Assembly: GCF_000331515.1 (NCBI RefSeq)
Contig: NZ_AMZO01000020.1
Coordinates: 186,001-250,000 of the forward strand
Direction of reading: 5' to 3'
Length of the DNA: 64,000 bases
Source of the DNA: Photobacterium marinum
GTDB taxonomy: Bacteria > Pseudomonadota > Gammaproteobacteria > Enterobacterales > Vibrionaceae
Part shown: piece by piece, positions 40,160-50,714 of the stretch
Layout: every line of letters begins with the position of its first letter
How positions within the stretch are numbered: position 1 is the stretch's first letter
The notes under the pieces: model-generated
What the model saw: the letters and a program-made list of their open reading frames with translations, nothing else
What the model was told of the DNA's origin: nothing
Database searches by the model: none
Position numbers and translations under genes: made by a program

Positions 40160-40250
40160 GAACCATAACAGAAGTTATGTATCACATCATACCCTGTAGC
40201 AACCTACAGTTAACCCAATAAATAACAACAATTAGCTAGGGTGATTCCGT

Positions 40251-41555
40251 TTAAAACTGATCTTCCTCAGTGGAGCCGGTCAGCGCTGTAACTGAAGACT
40301 GACCGCCCTGAATGGTGTTGGTCATCTTATCGAAGTAACCAGTGCCCACTTCCTGCTGGTGAGCCACAAAGGTATAGCCCTTCTCTGCCGCCGCAAACTC
40401 AGGGCGCTGCACCATATCCACATAATGCTTCATACCTTCGCCCTGAGCATAGGCATGAGCCAACTCGAACATGTTAAACCACATATTGTGGATACCCGCC
40501 AGAGTAATGAACTGGTACTTGTAGCCCATATCCGACAGCTCCTGCTGGAACTTGGCAATGGTCTCGGCATCCAGGTTTTTCTCCCAATTAAATGATGGCG
40601 AGCAGTTATAAGCCAGCAGCTGATCCGGATACTGAGCATGAATCGCTTCTGCAAACTTACGAGCCTCTTCCAGACAAGGCGTCGCCGTTTCACACCAAAT
40701 CAAATCAGCATAAGGCGCATATGCCAAACCACGGGCAATCGCCTGGTCGATACCGGCACGGACACGATAGAAACCTTCCGCTGTACGCTCACCCATAATG
40801 AAGTCTTTATCATACGGGTCGCAATCTGAAGTCAGCAGATCAGCCGCATTGGCATCTGTACGGGCAATAACCAGCGTAGTTGTTCCGGCAACATCAGCAG
40901 CCAGACGCGCGGCAACCAGTTTCTGCACCGCTTCCTGGGTAGGAACCAGTACCTTACCGCCCATATGACCACATTTTTTCACCGAGGCCAGCTGATCTTC
41001 AAAGTGAACACCGGCCGCACCGGCATCAATCATGTTACGCATCAGCTCGTAAGCATTAAGCACACCACCAAAACCCGCTTCTGCATCCGCAACAATTGGC
41101 AGGAAGTAGTCGATACCGTCTTCCGGTGTGGCACCATTAGACCACTGGATCTGATCCGCGCGACGGAAAGAATTGTTAATGCGTTTAACCACCGCAGGTA
41201 CAGAATCGACCGGATACAGAGACTGGTCAGGATACATGCTTGAAGCCGTGTTATTATCCGCTGCCACCTGCCAGCCAGACAGATAAATCGCTTCAATACC
41301 GGCTTTCGCCTGCTGAACTGCCTGACCGCCGGTCAGCGCACCCAGACAGTTAACGTACCCTTTTTTCGCCGAACCATTGACCAGTTCCCAAAGCTTGTCC
41401 GCACCACGCTGGGCGATAGTGTTGGCCGGAGCAAACGAACCTCGGAGGTTAATCACCTCTTCCGCTGTATAAGTACGCTTAACGTTCTTCCAACGTGGAT
41501 TCTCAGCCCAATCCTTTTCAAGTGCTTCGATTTGTTGCTGGCGAGTCAATGTCAT
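40251..41555 (-). CDS. aceA: Isocitrate lyase
   Basis: Splits isocitrate to glyoxylate and succinate, first step of the glyoxylate bypass used for growth on acetate and fatty acids. 434 residues, the size of E. coli AceA; the catalytic Cys motif KKCGHMGGK and [11 protein letters not shown] are present. Start ATG at 41555. It follows aceB by 133 bases. No aceK (isocitrate dehydrogenase kinase) gene follows; the next gene is acpH on the other strand. Confidence 0.98.
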   Translation of the reverse strand: MTLTRQQQIEALEKDWAENPRWKNVKRTYTAEEVINLRGSFAPANTIAQRGADKLWELVNGSAKKGYVNCLGALTGGQAVQQAKAGIEAIYLSGWQVAADNNTASSMYPDQSLYPVDSVPAVVKRINNSFRRADQIQWSNGATPEDGIDYFLPIVADAEAGFGGVLNAYELMRNMIDAGAAGVHFEDQLASVKKCGHMGGKVLVPTQEAVQKLVAARLAADVAGTTTLVIARTDANAADLLTSDCDPYDKDFIMGERTAEGFYRVRAGIDQAIARGLAYAPYADLIWCETATPCLEEARKFAEAIHAQYPDQLLAYNCSPSFNWEKNLDAETIAKFQQELSDMGYKYQFITLAGIHNMWFNMFELAHAYAQGEGMKHYVDMVQRPEFAAAEKGYTFVAHQQEVGTGYFDKMTNTIQGGQSSVTALTGSTEEDQF

Positions 41556-41688
41556 AATGATGTCCCTCGTTTCATTTGGCGATAGTCCGCTTAACGTCTC
41601 CGTTATCGGTCAACTTCTTCTTAAGGCTTCCAGGCCCTGCCAAAACCCCGACATGCAGAGGCCTTTCTCTTCTCTCTAAATTCTCCTG

Positions 41689-43299
41689 CTACTGCAGGTA
41701 CTCATATCCCGGTAGTGTCAGGAAGTTCACCAACTCATCACTGGTAGTCAGCTTTGACATCAGCGTGGCGGCTTCCCGATAGCGTCCCTGGCTGAACACC
41801 TCACTGCCAAGCTCCTGCTCAAGCACTATCATTTCTTCTTCCAGCATTTGCTCAAACAGCGCTTTCGTCACTACCTCACCGTTACTCAACGCTTTACCGT
41901 GTTTTATCCACTGCCAGATTGACGCTCTGGATATCTCGGCTGTTGCCGCATCTTCCATCAATCCATAAATCGGCACACAACCATTACCGGAAACCCAGGC
42001 TTCAATATACTGAACCGCAACACGAATGTTATGGCGCATACCTTCATCGGTTCGTTCACCGTCACATGGCTCAAGCAGATCTGCTGCCGTGACCGGCGCA
42101 TCTTCTCCCCGACGTATATCCAGCTGGTTATTACGTGCACCCAGCGCATCGTCAAACACGGCCTTGGCTGTATCGGCCAACCCCGGATGGGCAACCCATG
42201 TTCCGTCATGACCATTGTTTGCTTCCAGCGACTTATCGGTCTGAATTTTATTCAGCACCCAGGCATTACGCTCTGGCTCTTTGGACGGGATAAATGCCGC
42301 CATTCCCCCCATCGCAAATGCACCGCGACGGTGGCATGTTTTCACCAATAAGCGCGAATAGGCATTGAGGAAGGGTTTATCCATAGTCACGACCTGACGA
42401 TCCGGCAAAATCCGGTCCGGATGGTTCTTCAGTGTCTTGATGTAGCTGAAAATGTAATCCCAGCGACCACAGTTAAGGCCTACGATATGATCTTTGAGGT
42501 GATACAGAATCTCATCCATCTCAAATACCGCCGGTAATGTTTCAATCAACACCGTTGCCTTGATAGTGCCTCGCGGCAGGCCAAATTCATCTTCAGTAAA
42601 ACTAAAGACATCATTCCACCAGGCAGCTTCCTGATGGGCCTGCAACTTAGGGATATAAAAATACGGGCCGCTTCCTTTTGCCAGTAACTGTTTGTAGTTA
42701 TGGTAAAAGTACAAAGCAAAATCAAATAAAGATCCGGGGATAGGTTCTCCGTTCCAGAGCAGGTGTTTTTCAGGCAGGTGAAGACCACGAACACGGCAGA
42801 TCAATACTGCGGGGTTGTCATTAAGCTGATACTCCTTGCCGGATTCCGGGTGGGTGTAAGAAATGCTACCGTTAACGGCGTCACGCAGATTTCGCTGTCC
42901 GTCCAGAACAGCATCCCAAGCCGGAGCAAATGAGTCTTCAAAGTCCGCCATAAATACTTTTACATTGGCATTTAAGGCATTGATCACCATCTTACGATCG
43001 ACAGGACCTGTTATTTCCACTCGGCGATCCTGAAGATCTTCAGGAATATTCCGGATCGTCCAGTTCCCTTCTCGAATGTCCGCCGTTTCAGGAAGAAAGT
43101 CCGGCAGTGCACCGGCATCAATCGCTTTCTGGCGCTCTTCCCGAGCAGCAAGAAGCTCAGGGACTCGCGAGGAAAATCGTTGAACCAGTCGCCCAACAAA
43201 CTGCAGCACGTCATCATTTAATATCTCTTTCTGCTGCTCTGTCAGTTGTGCCTGCAAAGTCAATTCACTTTGCTGAACGGGTGGAGTATTTCTGTCCAT
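41689..43299 (-). CDS. aceB: Malate synthase A
   Basis: Condenses glyoxylate with acetyl-CoA to malate. 536 residues, class A type: motifs VFMADFEDSFAPAWD, GTIKATVLIETLPAVFEM, GLNCGRWDYIFSYIK, and the catalytic region with EDAATAEISR. Start ATG at 43299 (MDRNTPPVQQ) with GGGAG upstream. Upstream is a 600-base gap without a gene. Confidence 0.98.
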   Translation of the reverse strand: MDRNTPPVQQSELTLQAQLTEQQKEILNDDVLQFVGRLVQRFSSRVPELLAAREERQKAIDAGALPDFLPETADIREGNWTIRNIPEDLQDRRVEITGPVDRKMVINALNANVKVFMADFEDSFAPAWDAVLDGQRNLRDAVNGSISYTHPESGKEYQLNDNPAVLICRVRGLHLPEKHLLWNGEPIPGSLFDFALYFYHNYKQLLAKGSGPYFYIPKLQAHQEAAWWNDVFSFTEDEFGLPRGTIKATVLIETLPAVFEMDEILYHLKDHIVGLNCGRWDYIFSYIKTLKNHPDRILPDRQVVTMDKPFLNAYSRLLVKTCHRRGAFAMGGMAAFIPSKEPERNAWVLNKIQTDKSLEANNGHDGTWVAHPGLADTAKAVFDDALGARNNQLDIRRGEDAPVTAADLLEPCDGERTDEGMRHNIRVAVQYIEAWVSGNGCVPIYGLMEDAATAEISRASIWQWIKHGKALSNGEVVTKALFEQMLEEEMIVLEQELGSEVFSQGRYREAATLMSKLTTSDELVNFLTLPGYEYLQ

Positions 43300-43859
43300 T
43301 TCCTACGCTCCCTTCAGTTTGTAACTTAATCACCACTTTTATTAGTAGTCATTATTCATCCATATTAGCAAATGGTTCCTTTAACATTTTGCTTACATTG
43401 CCGAAGCAAATAAATAAATGCAAATATGCCGCCTCAACCACCTGACGTTAAAAACCAGCAATGACATTTAAAATCAAACACTTAAATAAAGTAGAGCTAT
43501 AACTCAAAACACTGAATTAAAACAAATTCCAGCAAAATGCTCGGTTTTTAGCCATTCTTGTCCACCAGCCCAAAACTGTAACTACTTACGTAATTTAATT
43601 ACACAAAGTACCCTTGTAAATATTGGGGTTAAATAGTGTTTGAAACACAACCCTAACCGTAAATATGAATATTGAAGAATAAAAAACAATCACTTAAGCA
43701 TCGAATATGCATTTGATTTATACAAACATGATGCATTTTGTTACTCAATCAATTTCATTTATTCGCAAAGCGAAACAGAAAAAGTCTACAAACCGGTATG
43801 GTTTTTACTGGTGCTGCAAGGTTGGGAAATATCGGGAAAGACAAAAAGAGTGGAATAAA
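43300..43859. other. Long non-coding gap upstream of aceB
   Basis: About 560 AT-rich bases between aceB and the regulator terminator. It should hold the aceBA promoter. I find no classical FadR-like operator by eye and no convincing gene; a 77-codon frame at 43707-43940 lacks a ribosome-binding site and runs into the regulator's 3' end. A small RNA cannot be excluded. Confidence 0.4.
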
Positions 43860-43889
43860 GTGCTGACAACGCAGGGAAACGGTCAGCAC
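43860..43889 (-). terminator. Hairpin after the OxyR-type gene
   Basis: GTGCTGAC (43860-43867) pairs with GTCAGCAC (43882-43889), followed on the minus strand by TTTATTCC. It lies 13 bases after the stop codon. Confidence 0.65.
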
Positions 43890-43902
43890 GATAAGAAAAG
43901 GG

Positions 43903-44799
43903 CTACAGAAGCTCCCGAACAATCTCGGCCAAGCGATTAAATGTACGAACCCGGCTGGATGTCGGACGCCATACCAGACCAATTTCGCGATATGACTCCT
44001 GACCCGGCGGATCAATGATAACCAAGTTCTGATTATCCAGTAAGCCGTGGTCAATCGCCATCTGTGGAATGAAAGTCGTCCCCAAACCATTGGCAACCAT
44101 CTGAACTAATGTGTGCAAACTGGTAGCCGTAAACGGGTTGATCTTCTCTTTAGTCGTCAACTTACAGGCAGAAACAGCATGCTCAGTCAGACAGTGCTCT
44201 TTCTCCAAAAGGAAAACGGATTCATCCGGCAGATCAGCATAACGCAGCGGGACACTAACGCTTTCAGCCTGGAGCTTACTGATCACCATCTTAAATGCGT
44301 CACGGCCTACCACCTGACTGTGCATACCGTTCACTTCCATCGGCAAAGCCAGAATCAGTACGTCCATCTCGCCATTACGCAAAGCCGTCAGCAAGTTTGC
44401 CGTAGTATCTTCACGCAATAACAAATGCAGGTTCGGGTGAAGGCGGTTTACCTCCTGAACCAAATCGCACAATAGGAATGGGGCAATGGTCGGAATACAA
44501 CCGATCCGCAACTGCCCTTCCATACCGTCTCCGGTACAGTTGGACAATTCCATCAAATCCTGGCTGCGAGCCAGCAGTTCACGACTGCGCACCACGACAT
44601 CTTCACCGGTAGAGGTAAAGACCAGGGATTTGTTATCTCTTTCTATTAACTGACAACCAATCAACTCTTCCAAATTTTGGACACCAGAACTCAGCGTCGA
44701 CTGGCTGACAAAGCATTTCTTTGCCGCTTCACCAAAGTGCCGAGTTTCAAACAAAGTCACCAGATAATGCAGCTGTTTAAGGGAGGGAAACTTGTTCAT
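43903..44799 (-). CDS. oxyR2: Peroxide-sensing LysR-family regulator, OxyR2-like
   Basis: 298 residues: N-terminal LysR winged helix and a sensor domain with the two redox Cys C203 and C212 in the OxyR spacing (C-x8-C). Residue 201, two before the sensing Cys, is Glu (KEHC). From memory, a Glu at this place distinguishes Vibrio OxyR2 (very sensitive to peroxide) from OxyR1, which has Gly. It is divergent from a 2-Cys peroxiredoxin gene, the arrangement of oxyR2-prx2/ahpC in vibrios, so it should activate that gene on oxidation. Start ATG at 44799. Confidence 0.85.
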   Translation of the reverse strand: MNKFPSLKQLHYLVTLFETRHFGEAAKKCFVSQSTLSSGVQNLEELIGCQLIERDNKSLVFTSTGEDVVVRSRELLARSQDLMELSNCTGDGMEGQLRIGCIPTIAPFLLCDLVQEVNRLHPNLHLLLREDTTANLLTALRNGEMDVLILALPMEVNGMHSQVVGRDAFKMVISKLQAESVSVPLRYADLPDESVFLLEKEHCLTEHAVSACKLTTKEKINPFTATSLHTLVQMVANGLGTTFIPQMAIDHGLLDNQNLVIIDPPGQESYREIGLVWRPTSSRVRTFNRLAEIVRELL

Positions 44800-44834
44800 C
44801 GTATTTTTCGATTACATCAATCTATTTATTCCGC

Positions 44835-44863
44835 TTTTTCCAATTTATCAGTTTAGCTATAGT
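44835..44863 (+). promoter_or_regulatory. Candidate peroxiredoxin promoter
   Basis: TATAGT (44858-44863) with a poor -35 (TTTTTC, 44835-44840) 17 bases upstream. A weak -35 fits an activator-dependent promoter, but I could not align a convincing full OxyR site (ATAG-N7-CTAT repeats). Confidence 0.4.
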
Positions 44864-44931
44864 TTGTCTCGTCCAAACACGGAGGCTAACCAAGTAGTTA
44901 GCAGGTAACCGAATTTTTCAGGAGCAACCAA

Positions 44932-45534
44932 ATGGTACTAGTAGGTCGTCAAGCACCAGATTTTACTGCTGCAGCTGTTCTAGGTAACGGCGAAATCGTT
45001 GAAAACTTCAACTTCGCAGAATTTACAAAAGGTAAAAAAGCGGTAGTTTTCTTCTACCCACTAGACTTCACTTTCGTATGCCCATCTGAGCTGATCGCTT
45101 TTGACAAGCGCTTCGAAGATTTCCAGGCGAAAGGTGTTGAAGTAATTGGTGTTTCTATCGATTCTCAGTTCTCTCACAACGCATGGCGTAACACTGCGGT
45201 TGAAGACGGCGGTATCGGTCAGGTTAAGTACCCACTAGTTGCTGACGTTAAGCACGAAATCTGTAAAGCTTACGACGTTGAGCACCCAGAAGCAGGCGTA
45301 GCTTTCCGCGGTTCTTTCCTAATCGACGAAGACGGTGTTGTACGTCACCAGGTAGTTAACGACCTGCCTCTTGGCCGTAACATCGACGAGATGCTGCGCA
45401 TGGTTGACGCTCTGAACTTCCACCAAAAGAATGGTGAAGTTTGCCCTGCACAGTGGGAAGAAGGTAAAGCTGGTATGGATGCATCTCCAAAAGGTGTTGC
45501 TGCATACCTGTCTGAGCACACTGAAGACCTGTAA
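44932..45534 (+). CDS. Typical 2-Cys peroxiredoxin (AhpC/Prx2-type)
   Basis: 200-residue thiol peroxidase reducing hydrogen peroxide and organic peroxides. Peroxidatic C50 (DFTFVCP) and resolving C171 (GEVCPAQW). The GGIG loop is present but the C-terminus reads AYLSEH, without the YF pair that makes some eukaryotic Prx sensitive to over-oxidation. Codon use is strongly biased to preferred codons, implying high expression. No AhpF-like reductase lies nearby. Start ATG at 44932 with CAGGAG upstream; ends in a strong terminator. Confidence 0.95.
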   Translation: MVLVGRQAPDFTAAAVLGNGEIVENFNFAEFTKGKKAVVFFYPLDFTFVCPSELIAFDKRFEDFQAKGVEVIGVSIDSQFSHNAWRNTAVEDGGIGQVKYPLVADVKHEICKAYDVEHPEAGVAFRGSFLIDEDGVVRHQVVNDLPLGRNIDEMLRMVDALNFHQKNGEVCPAQWEEGKAGMDASPKGVAAYLSEHTEDL

Positions 45535-45637
45535 TTCTTCGCCAGCGAAGAGTTAACAACACCATGCTCACGGTGTTGAGGTAAAAGAACGCAATAGCGT
45601 AAAGCCAAAGTCAGCCAACTTGGCAAAAAAATAATGA

Positions 45638-45662
45638 GGCCCGGACACACCGGGCCCTTTTT
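45638..45662 (+). terminator. Terminator of the peroxiredoxin gene
   Basis: GGCCCGG/CCGGGCC hairpin (45638-45656) followed by a five-T run. Confidence 0.92.
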
Positions 45663-45763
45663 ATATCTGCACTAATCTCGCCTCTCAATTATCCTCCCTC
45701 CTGTCGCCAGCTCTAAAACAATCCATTACACTGCCTGTACGTTCCCAACCATAATCCGTTCCT

Positions 45764-46501
45764 ATGCTTAACCACCTCGAAGTTTGTATTGATAACATCG
45801 AATCTCTCCACTATGCGCAGCAAGGTGGCGCCACCCGTATTGAGCTATGTTCATCCTTGGCACTTGGTGGCCTGACCCCGAGCTTTGGCTTTATGAAGCA
45901 GGCAGCCCGCACCGCTGACATTCCTGTCTATGCCATGATTCGTCCGCGCCAGGGCGATTTTCTGTTTAACGACGACGATGTCGAAATTATGCTGGCCGAT
46001 ATTCACGCGGCCCGAAGTGCCAGTTTGCAGGGTGTTGTTGTTGGCGTATTGAATGCACAGGGAGAAGTCGATACCGATATTCTCCGTAGTTTGATGAAAG
46101 AAGCTCAGGGCCTAGGTGTGACTTTCCACCGCGCTATTGATCAATGTATCGACCCTTTTACCGCCCTTGAGAACATCATGAGCGCAGAATGTGAGCGCGT
46201 ACTTACTTCTGGATTGCAGGCTAATGCATTGTCCGGTGCAGATACCATTGCGGAAATGGTCCAATTCTGCGGCGATCGCCTGAACATTATGGCGGGAGCT
46301 GGTGTCACAGCGAATAATGTAGCGGAAATTATCAGTAAAACCGGAGTGAAAGAAGTTCATCTTTCAGGCAAAACCACCCGCCCAAGCATGATGATTAACT
46401 ATTCCAAACAGGCTTATATGGGCAATGCCGATGTTGATGATTTCAGTGTTCCTGTTACCTCAGCAGAGAAAGTGAAGGCCGTTTTAAAAGCTCCGCAATA
46501 A
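45764..46501 (+). CDS. cutC: CutC family protein
   Basis: 245 residues, TIM-barrel CutC protein: [46 protein letters not shown] and [10 protein letters not shown] are family signatures. CutC was linked to copper homeostasis in E. coli, but that role is disputed and the biochemical activity is not settled. Start ATG at 45764. Single gene between the peroxiredoxin and the polyphosphate kinase 2 gene. Confidence 0.93.
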   Translation: MLNHLEVCIDNIESLHYAQQGGATRIELCSSLALGGLTPSFGFMKQAARTADIPVYAMIRPRQGDFLFNDDDVEIMLADIHAARSASLQGVVVGVLNAQGEVDTDILRSLMKEAQGLGVTFHRAIDQCIDPFTALENIMSAECERVLTSGLQANALSGADTIAEMVQFCGDRLNIMAGAGVTANNVAEIISKTGVKEVHLSGKTTRPSMMINYSKQAYMGNADVDDFSVPVTSAEKVKAVLKAPQ

Positions 46502-46636
46502 CCACATAAAATAAGATCCTGCAAATGCAGGCTCTTTTATTTCAAAGTCATCAACCTTTCTCATCACTCATTTCCAAAACGCATTACTATTAAAGAGATA
46601 TAAGCGTGCGAAACAGCCAGGGAAATGGAGTGATGT

Positions 46637-47428
46637 ATGGGCAGTAAGAAACTCAAAAAGAAAGACTACGAGAAAGAACTTGAACGATTGCAGGTCGAGT
46701 TGGTCAAGCTTCAGGAATGGATAAAGCACTCGGGCATGAAGGTTCTCGTCATCTTTGAAGGACGAGATGCGGCAGGGAAAGGCGGAGTGATCAAACGTAT
46801 TATTGAAAAATTGAACCCGCGGGTATGCCGGATTACAGCCCTGTCAAAACCAACGGAAAAAGAAAAAACACAATGGTATTTCCAGCGCTATGTTGCTCAT
46901 CTACCGTCTGCTGGCGAAATGGTGCTGTTCGATCGCAGTTGGTACAACCGGGCCGGAGTGGAAAAAGTCATGGGTTTTTGTACTGATGAAGAATACGATG
47001 AGTTTCTCCGCTCCTGCCCTGAATTCGAACGCATGTTGCAACGTTCGGGTATCATCATCCTGAAATACTGGTTCTCCGTCTCCGACGAAATACAGGAAAA
47101 GCGCTTTCTTGAGCGAATTCACACCCCGGTAAAACGCTGGAAGTTCAGCCCGATGGACTTGGAATCCCGTGAGCGCTGGGCGGAATATTCAGAAGCCAAA
47201 GACAAAATGTTTGCTTATACAGATACCAAGAACTGTCCGTGGTGGGTGGTGAACAGTGATGATAAAAAGAAAGCCCGCATCAACTGTATTTCACATTTGC
47301 TGTCGCATATTCCCTACGAAGAAATCCATTATCCTCACATCGAACTTCCGGAGATCAGCAAAGAAGGTTATATGCGACCGCCAATGGATACCCAAACCTT
47401 TGTCCCGGATCTGTTTGATAAAGATTAA
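46637..47428 (+). CDS. ppk2: Polyphosphate kinase 2 family protein
   Basis: 263 residues with the PPK2 P-loop kinase core: Walker A EGRDAAGKGG (41-50), Walker B LFDRSWYNRAGVE (97-109) and a lid segment (KRWKFSPMD). Single-domain PPK2 enzymes phosphorylate nucleoside diphosphates (or monophosphates) from polyphosphate; sequence alone does not settle the class or substrate. Lys-rich N-terminal 10 residues. It lies next to phoU and the Pho regulon and a few kb from ppk1-ppx, so polyphosphate making and using genes cluster here. Start ATG at 46637. Confidence 0.92.
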   Translation: MGSKKLKKKDYEKELERLQVELVKLQEWIKHSGMKVLVIFEGRDAAGKGGVIKRIIEKLNPRVCRITALSKPTEKEKTQWYFQRYVAHLPSAGEMVLFDRSWYNRAGVEKVMGFCTDEEYDEFLRSCPEFERMLQRSGIIILKYWFSVSDEIQEKRFLERIHTPVKRWKFSPMDLESRERWAEYSEAKDKMFAYTDTKNCPWWVVNSDDKKKARINCISHLLSHIPYEEIHYPHIELPEISKEGYMRPPMDTQTFVPDLFDKD

Positions 47429-47441
47429 TCGTGCTAAAAAT

Positions 47442-47473
47442 AAAAAATCCCAGCTGTGTTAGCCGGGATTTTT
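47442..47473. terminator. Bidirectional terminator, ppk2 / phoU
   Basis: AAATCCC (47445-47451) pairs with GGGATTT (47465-47471), with an inner AGCT/AGC pairing; A run on the left, T run on the right. Closes both the ppk2 gene and the leftward pst-phoU operon. Confidence 0.85.
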
Positions 47474-47497
47474 CTATTGAATTAACAAGCCAAAGTA

Positions 47498-48208
47498 TTA
47501 TTTCAGAAACTCTTCCAGTTCGTCATGGCTGGTATGGCGAATATCCTTGCCTTTAACGAAATAGATAATGTACTCGCAAATATTCTGGCAGCGATCCCCT
47601 ACCCGCTCAATTGATCGGGCAGACCACATAACCTGAAGCACATTCGGAATCGAGCGCGGATCTTCCATCATGTAAGTCATCAATTGGCGAATAATCGCTT
47701 CATATTCACGGTCGATACGATCATCTTCCTGATAGACGCGAATGGCCGCCTTCACATCCATCCGGGCAAAAGCATCCAGCACTTCATGCAGCATTCTGAC
47801 AGCGTGAAGGCCCAGCGCCTCTAGCGAAACCAGCAGGTTGTACTGCTTATTAGAAAAATTCTCCAGCGCCACCTTGGCAATGCTTTCGGCCACATCGCCA
47901 ATGCGTTCGAGATCGGTAATCGTCTTGATAATTGCAATCACCAAACGTAAGTCACTCGCGGTTGGCTGACGCTTGGCAATAATACGGGTACAAGCTTCAT
48001 CAATCGCCACTTCCATGGCATTTACTTTGTGATCGTCTTTAATTACCCGCCGGGCCAGCTCATCATCCTGCTTGTGCATCGCTTTCAGCGAGTCAGCCAG
48101 TTGCTGTTCAACCAGCCCCCCCATTGCCAATACATGGGTTCGGATGCTCTCTAACTCGGCATGAAACTGGCCGGAGATATGGCGACCCAGACTTAAATTA
48201 TCCAACAT
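47498..48208 (-). CDS. phoU: Phosphate signalling regulator PhoU
   Basis: 236 residues; two repeated three-helix bundles, each with the metal-binding E/DxxxD motif ([16 protein letters not shown] and [15 protein letters not shown]). PhoU connects the Pst transporter to PhoR, turning off the Pho response when phosphate is ample. Last gene of pstC-pstA-pstB-phoU; starts 11 bases after pstB. Confidence 0.97.
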   Translation of the reverse strand: MLDNLSLGRHISGQFHAELESIRTHVLAMGGLVEQQLADSLKAMHKQDDELARRVIKDDHKVNAMEVAIDEACTRIIAKRQPTASDLRLVIAIIKTITDLERIGDVAESIAKVALENFSNKQYNLLVSLEALGLHAVRMLHEVLDAFARMDVKAAIRVYQEDDRIDREYEAIIRQLMTYMMEDPRSIPNVLQVMWSARSIERVGDRCQNICEYIIYFVKGKDIRHTSHDELEEFLK

Positions 48209-48219
48209 GCTCCTGTTCC

Positions 48220-49047
48220 TTAACCGTATCGGCCAGTAATGTAATCTTCAGTTCGTTTCTCTGTCGGAGTGGTGAAAATATCATTGGTATTCGCATATTC
48301 CACCAGTTCCCCCATATGCATAAATGCTGTGTTATCTGAAACCCTGGCAGCCTGCTGCATGTTATGGGTAACAATGATAACGGTATATTTTGTTTTCAGA
48401 TCGTTAATCAGCTCTTCGATAGTCAACGTCGAAATCGGGTCCAGTGCCGACGTCGGCTCATCAAGCAGTAACACTTCCGGCTCAATGGCAATGGCGCGGG
48501 CAATCACCAGTCGCTGCTGCTGACCGCCGGACAAACCGAAAGCATTTTCATGCAGGCGATCTTTTACCTCATCCCACAACGCGGCACCGCGCAATGAGTT
48601 TTCGACCGCATCATCCAGTACCCGCCGCTCTTTGATCCCCTGCAGACGCAACCCATAAATCACATTTTCATAAATGGATTTCGGGAACGGATTCGGCCGC
48701 TGAAACACCATTCCGACACGGCGGCGCAAAGCTGCGACATCCACTTTACTGTCGTAAATGTTCTGGCCATGCAGCATGATTTTGCCTTCGACCTTACAGC
48801 CTTCCACCAGATCATTCATTCGGTTGATACAGCGCAGCAAGGTTGATTTACCACACCCTGACGGACCGATAAATGACGTCACCTTCCCTTTGGCAATCCG
48901 CATGTTGATATTAAACAGGGCCTGATGACTCCCGTAATGGAGATCCAGTCCTTCGATTGACATCGCCGTTTTGTCTTCGGGTAACGAAGTCAAATCTTCC
49001 GGCTGAAACAGGCCGATGGGCGAGTTAATTGAAAACATATCAGTCAT
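48220..49047 (-). CDS. pstB: Phosphate ABC transporter ATP-binding protein PstB
   Basis: 275 residues: Walker [13 protein letters not shown] signature LSGGQQQR, Walker [14 protein letters not shown]-loop VTHNMQQ. Energises phosphate import with PstC, PstA and PstS. The N-terminus is about 20 residues longer than E. coli PstB, and a second in-frame ATG lies at 49038. Located 16 bases after pstA. Confidence 0.97.
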   Translation of the reverse strand: MTDMFSINSPIGLFQPEDLTSLPEDKTAMSIEGLDLHYGSHQALFNINMRIAKGKVTSFIGPSGCGKSTLLRCINRMNDLVEGCKVEGKIMLHGQNIYDSKVDVAALRRRVGMVFQRPNPFPKSIYENVIYGLRLQGIKERRVLDDAVENSLRGAALWDEVKDRLHENAFGLSGGQQQRLVIARAIAIEPEVLLLDEPTSALDPISTLTIEELINDLKTKYTVIIVTHNMQQAARVSDNTAFMHMGELVEYANTNDIFTTPTEKRTEDYITGRYG

Positions 49048-49063
49048 GGGGTCATGAGTCTCA

Positions 49064-50677
49064 TTAATATTCCAAAGAGCGGTATTTTTCGCGCAAATGG
49101 TTGCGGATCCCGATTGCCGTCAGGTTCAGACCGACAATCACGGTGACCAGTAAAAACGATGTAGCATATACCAGTGGCCTTGCCGCTTCTACATTCGGGC
49201 TTTGAAAACCGACATCATAGATATGATAGCCAAGGTGCATGAACTTGCGATCAAGGTGCAGGTACGGGAACTGCCCATCAACCGGCAGGGTCGGTGCCAT
49301 TTTTACCACCCCGACCAGCATTAGCGGTGCCACTTCCCCAGCAGCCCGCGCTACCGCCAGAATCAAACCGGTCATAATGGCCGGACTAGCCATTGGCAAC
49401 ACAATTCGCCACAAAGTTTCAGCCTGAGTGGCCCCGAGCGCCAACGAACCGTGACGTACCGAATTCGGGATCCTTGCCAGCCCTTCCTCGGTAGAAACAA
49501 TCACCACCGGCAAGGTCAGGATCGCCAGTGTCAGTGCCGACCATAAAATGCCCGGCGTTCCGAATGTCGGTGCCGGAAGCTGATCGGAAAAAAAGATCTC
49601 ATCGACACTACCACCAACCATATAAACAAAGAAACCAAGCCCGAACACTCCGTATACAATGGACGGCACACCGGCAAGGTTAATGACCGCAACCCGTATC
49701 AGGTTAGTGAAACGATTTTTACCAGCATATTCATGAAGATAGACTGCCGCCATAACACCCAGCGGAGTCACCACCACGCTCATCAGCAGCACCATAAATA
49801 CCGTGCCGAATATCGCCGGGAACACCCCGCCTTCGGTATTGGCTTCCCGCGGGTCTTCACTGACAAACTTGCCGACTTGGTGCCCCCAGTGAGCCAACTT
49901 TTCAATAAAGTTCAAATTGTTCGGATACCAGAGATCGAGAACCTGCCCCAGCGGCAATCTGACCATAACGCCAGCCATATCCCGAACCAGAACCGCGTCT
50001 TGTTCCAGCTTTTGTCGCAAAGCAAACAACCGTTGCTCCAACGCACTGTAATCCTGTTCCAATTTTTCACGCCGGAGTTCAAGCTCAGGCTGTTGCCCCT
50101 GTTTTCGCTCTTCCAACCGCAGCAATTCCAACTGACGGTTAATCTCGGCGATATCGGTTTGTTGCAGTTGCCTGATTTCATCCCGCACCTTATCTGCTGC
50201 CGATAAACCGTCCGGCAAATCGGTCATCGACTTGCTGACACCATCATCAATAAAACTAATCGGATAGCCATAGAACTTACCGTTCTTCACCCGGTCAATC
50301 ACGGCAATTCCATCCGCCAGGGTACGGCTTTCCACCTGTGTCTCAAGCACAGTGATAAAGTCCAGCTCAACACGCTCACGGTTTCCGGTTTTGATCAGGT
50401 AACGCTCAACCCGATCACCGTCTATCTGTGAAACATCAACACCGGCTTCGGCCAATTGTTTTACCGAGATTGATTTCTTTTCATAAAGCTCACCAATCAC
50501 AGTTTGTTTATTACCGCTGATATCAAGCTCAAACTGATACACAGGTGCCGGCCAGAAATAACTCAACCCCTTCCAGCCAATCAATAACAATAAACCCAGT
50601 ACAGCCGCCAAACTCAGGCTCACCGCGCCTGCCGTCATCCATATCCAGGGAGCACCTGACTTAAACCAGTTACCCAT
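49064..50677 (-). CDS. pstA: Phosphate ABC transporter permease PstA with large periplasmic insertion
   Basis: 537 residues against about 296 in E. coli. The first membrane segment (about 15-35) is followed by a roughly 240-residue region predicted to be periplasmic, including a helical coiled-coil stretch rich in Glu/Gln/Leu (about 161-230). The standard permease core follows from about residue 285, with the ABC loop motif near [17 protein letters not shown]. Enlarged PstA is usual in vibrios. Together with PstC and PstB it imports phosphate. Start ATG at 50677, 37 bases after pstC. Confidence 0.95.
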   Translation of the reverse strand: MGNWFKSGAPWIWMTAGAVSLSLAAVLGLLLLIGWKGLSYFWPAPVYQFELDISGNKQTVIGELYEKKSISVKQLAEAGVDVSQIDGDRVERYLIKTGNRERVELDFITVLETQVESRTLADGIAVIDRVKNGKFYGYPISFIDDGVSKSMTDLPDGLSAADKVRDEIRQLQQTDIAEINRQLELLRLEERKQGQQPELELRREKLEQDYSALEQRLFALRQKLEQDAVLVRDMAGVMVRLPLGQVLDLWYPNNLNFIEKLAHWGHQVGKFVSEDPREANTEGGVFPAIFGTVFMVLLMSVVVTPLGVMAAVYLHEYAGKNRFTNLIRVAVINLAGVPSIVYGVFGLGFFVYMVGGSVDEIFFSDQLPAPTFGTPGILWSALTLAILTLPVVIVSTEEGLARIPNSVRHGSLALGATQAETLWRIVLPMASPAIMTGLILAVARAAGEVAPLMLVGVVKMAPTLPVDGQFPYLHLDRKFMHLGYHIYDVGFQSPNVEAARPLVYATSFLLVTVIVGLNLTAIGIRNHLREKYRSLEY

Positions 50678-50714
50678 CAGTTAGTTAAATTCATTCTGTT
50701 GATAGCCTCAAACA

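Noticed and set aside
43707-43940. 77-codon frame in the gap before aceB
   Set aside because: No ribosome-binding site, unusual composition and overlap with the 3' end of the OxyR-type gene and its hairpin.
44800-44931. OxyR binding site between oxyR2 and the peroxiredoxin
   Set aside because: I could align only one loose half (ATTA-N7-CTAT near 44814-44828); the four-part ATAG/CTAT pattern is not met well enough to call.
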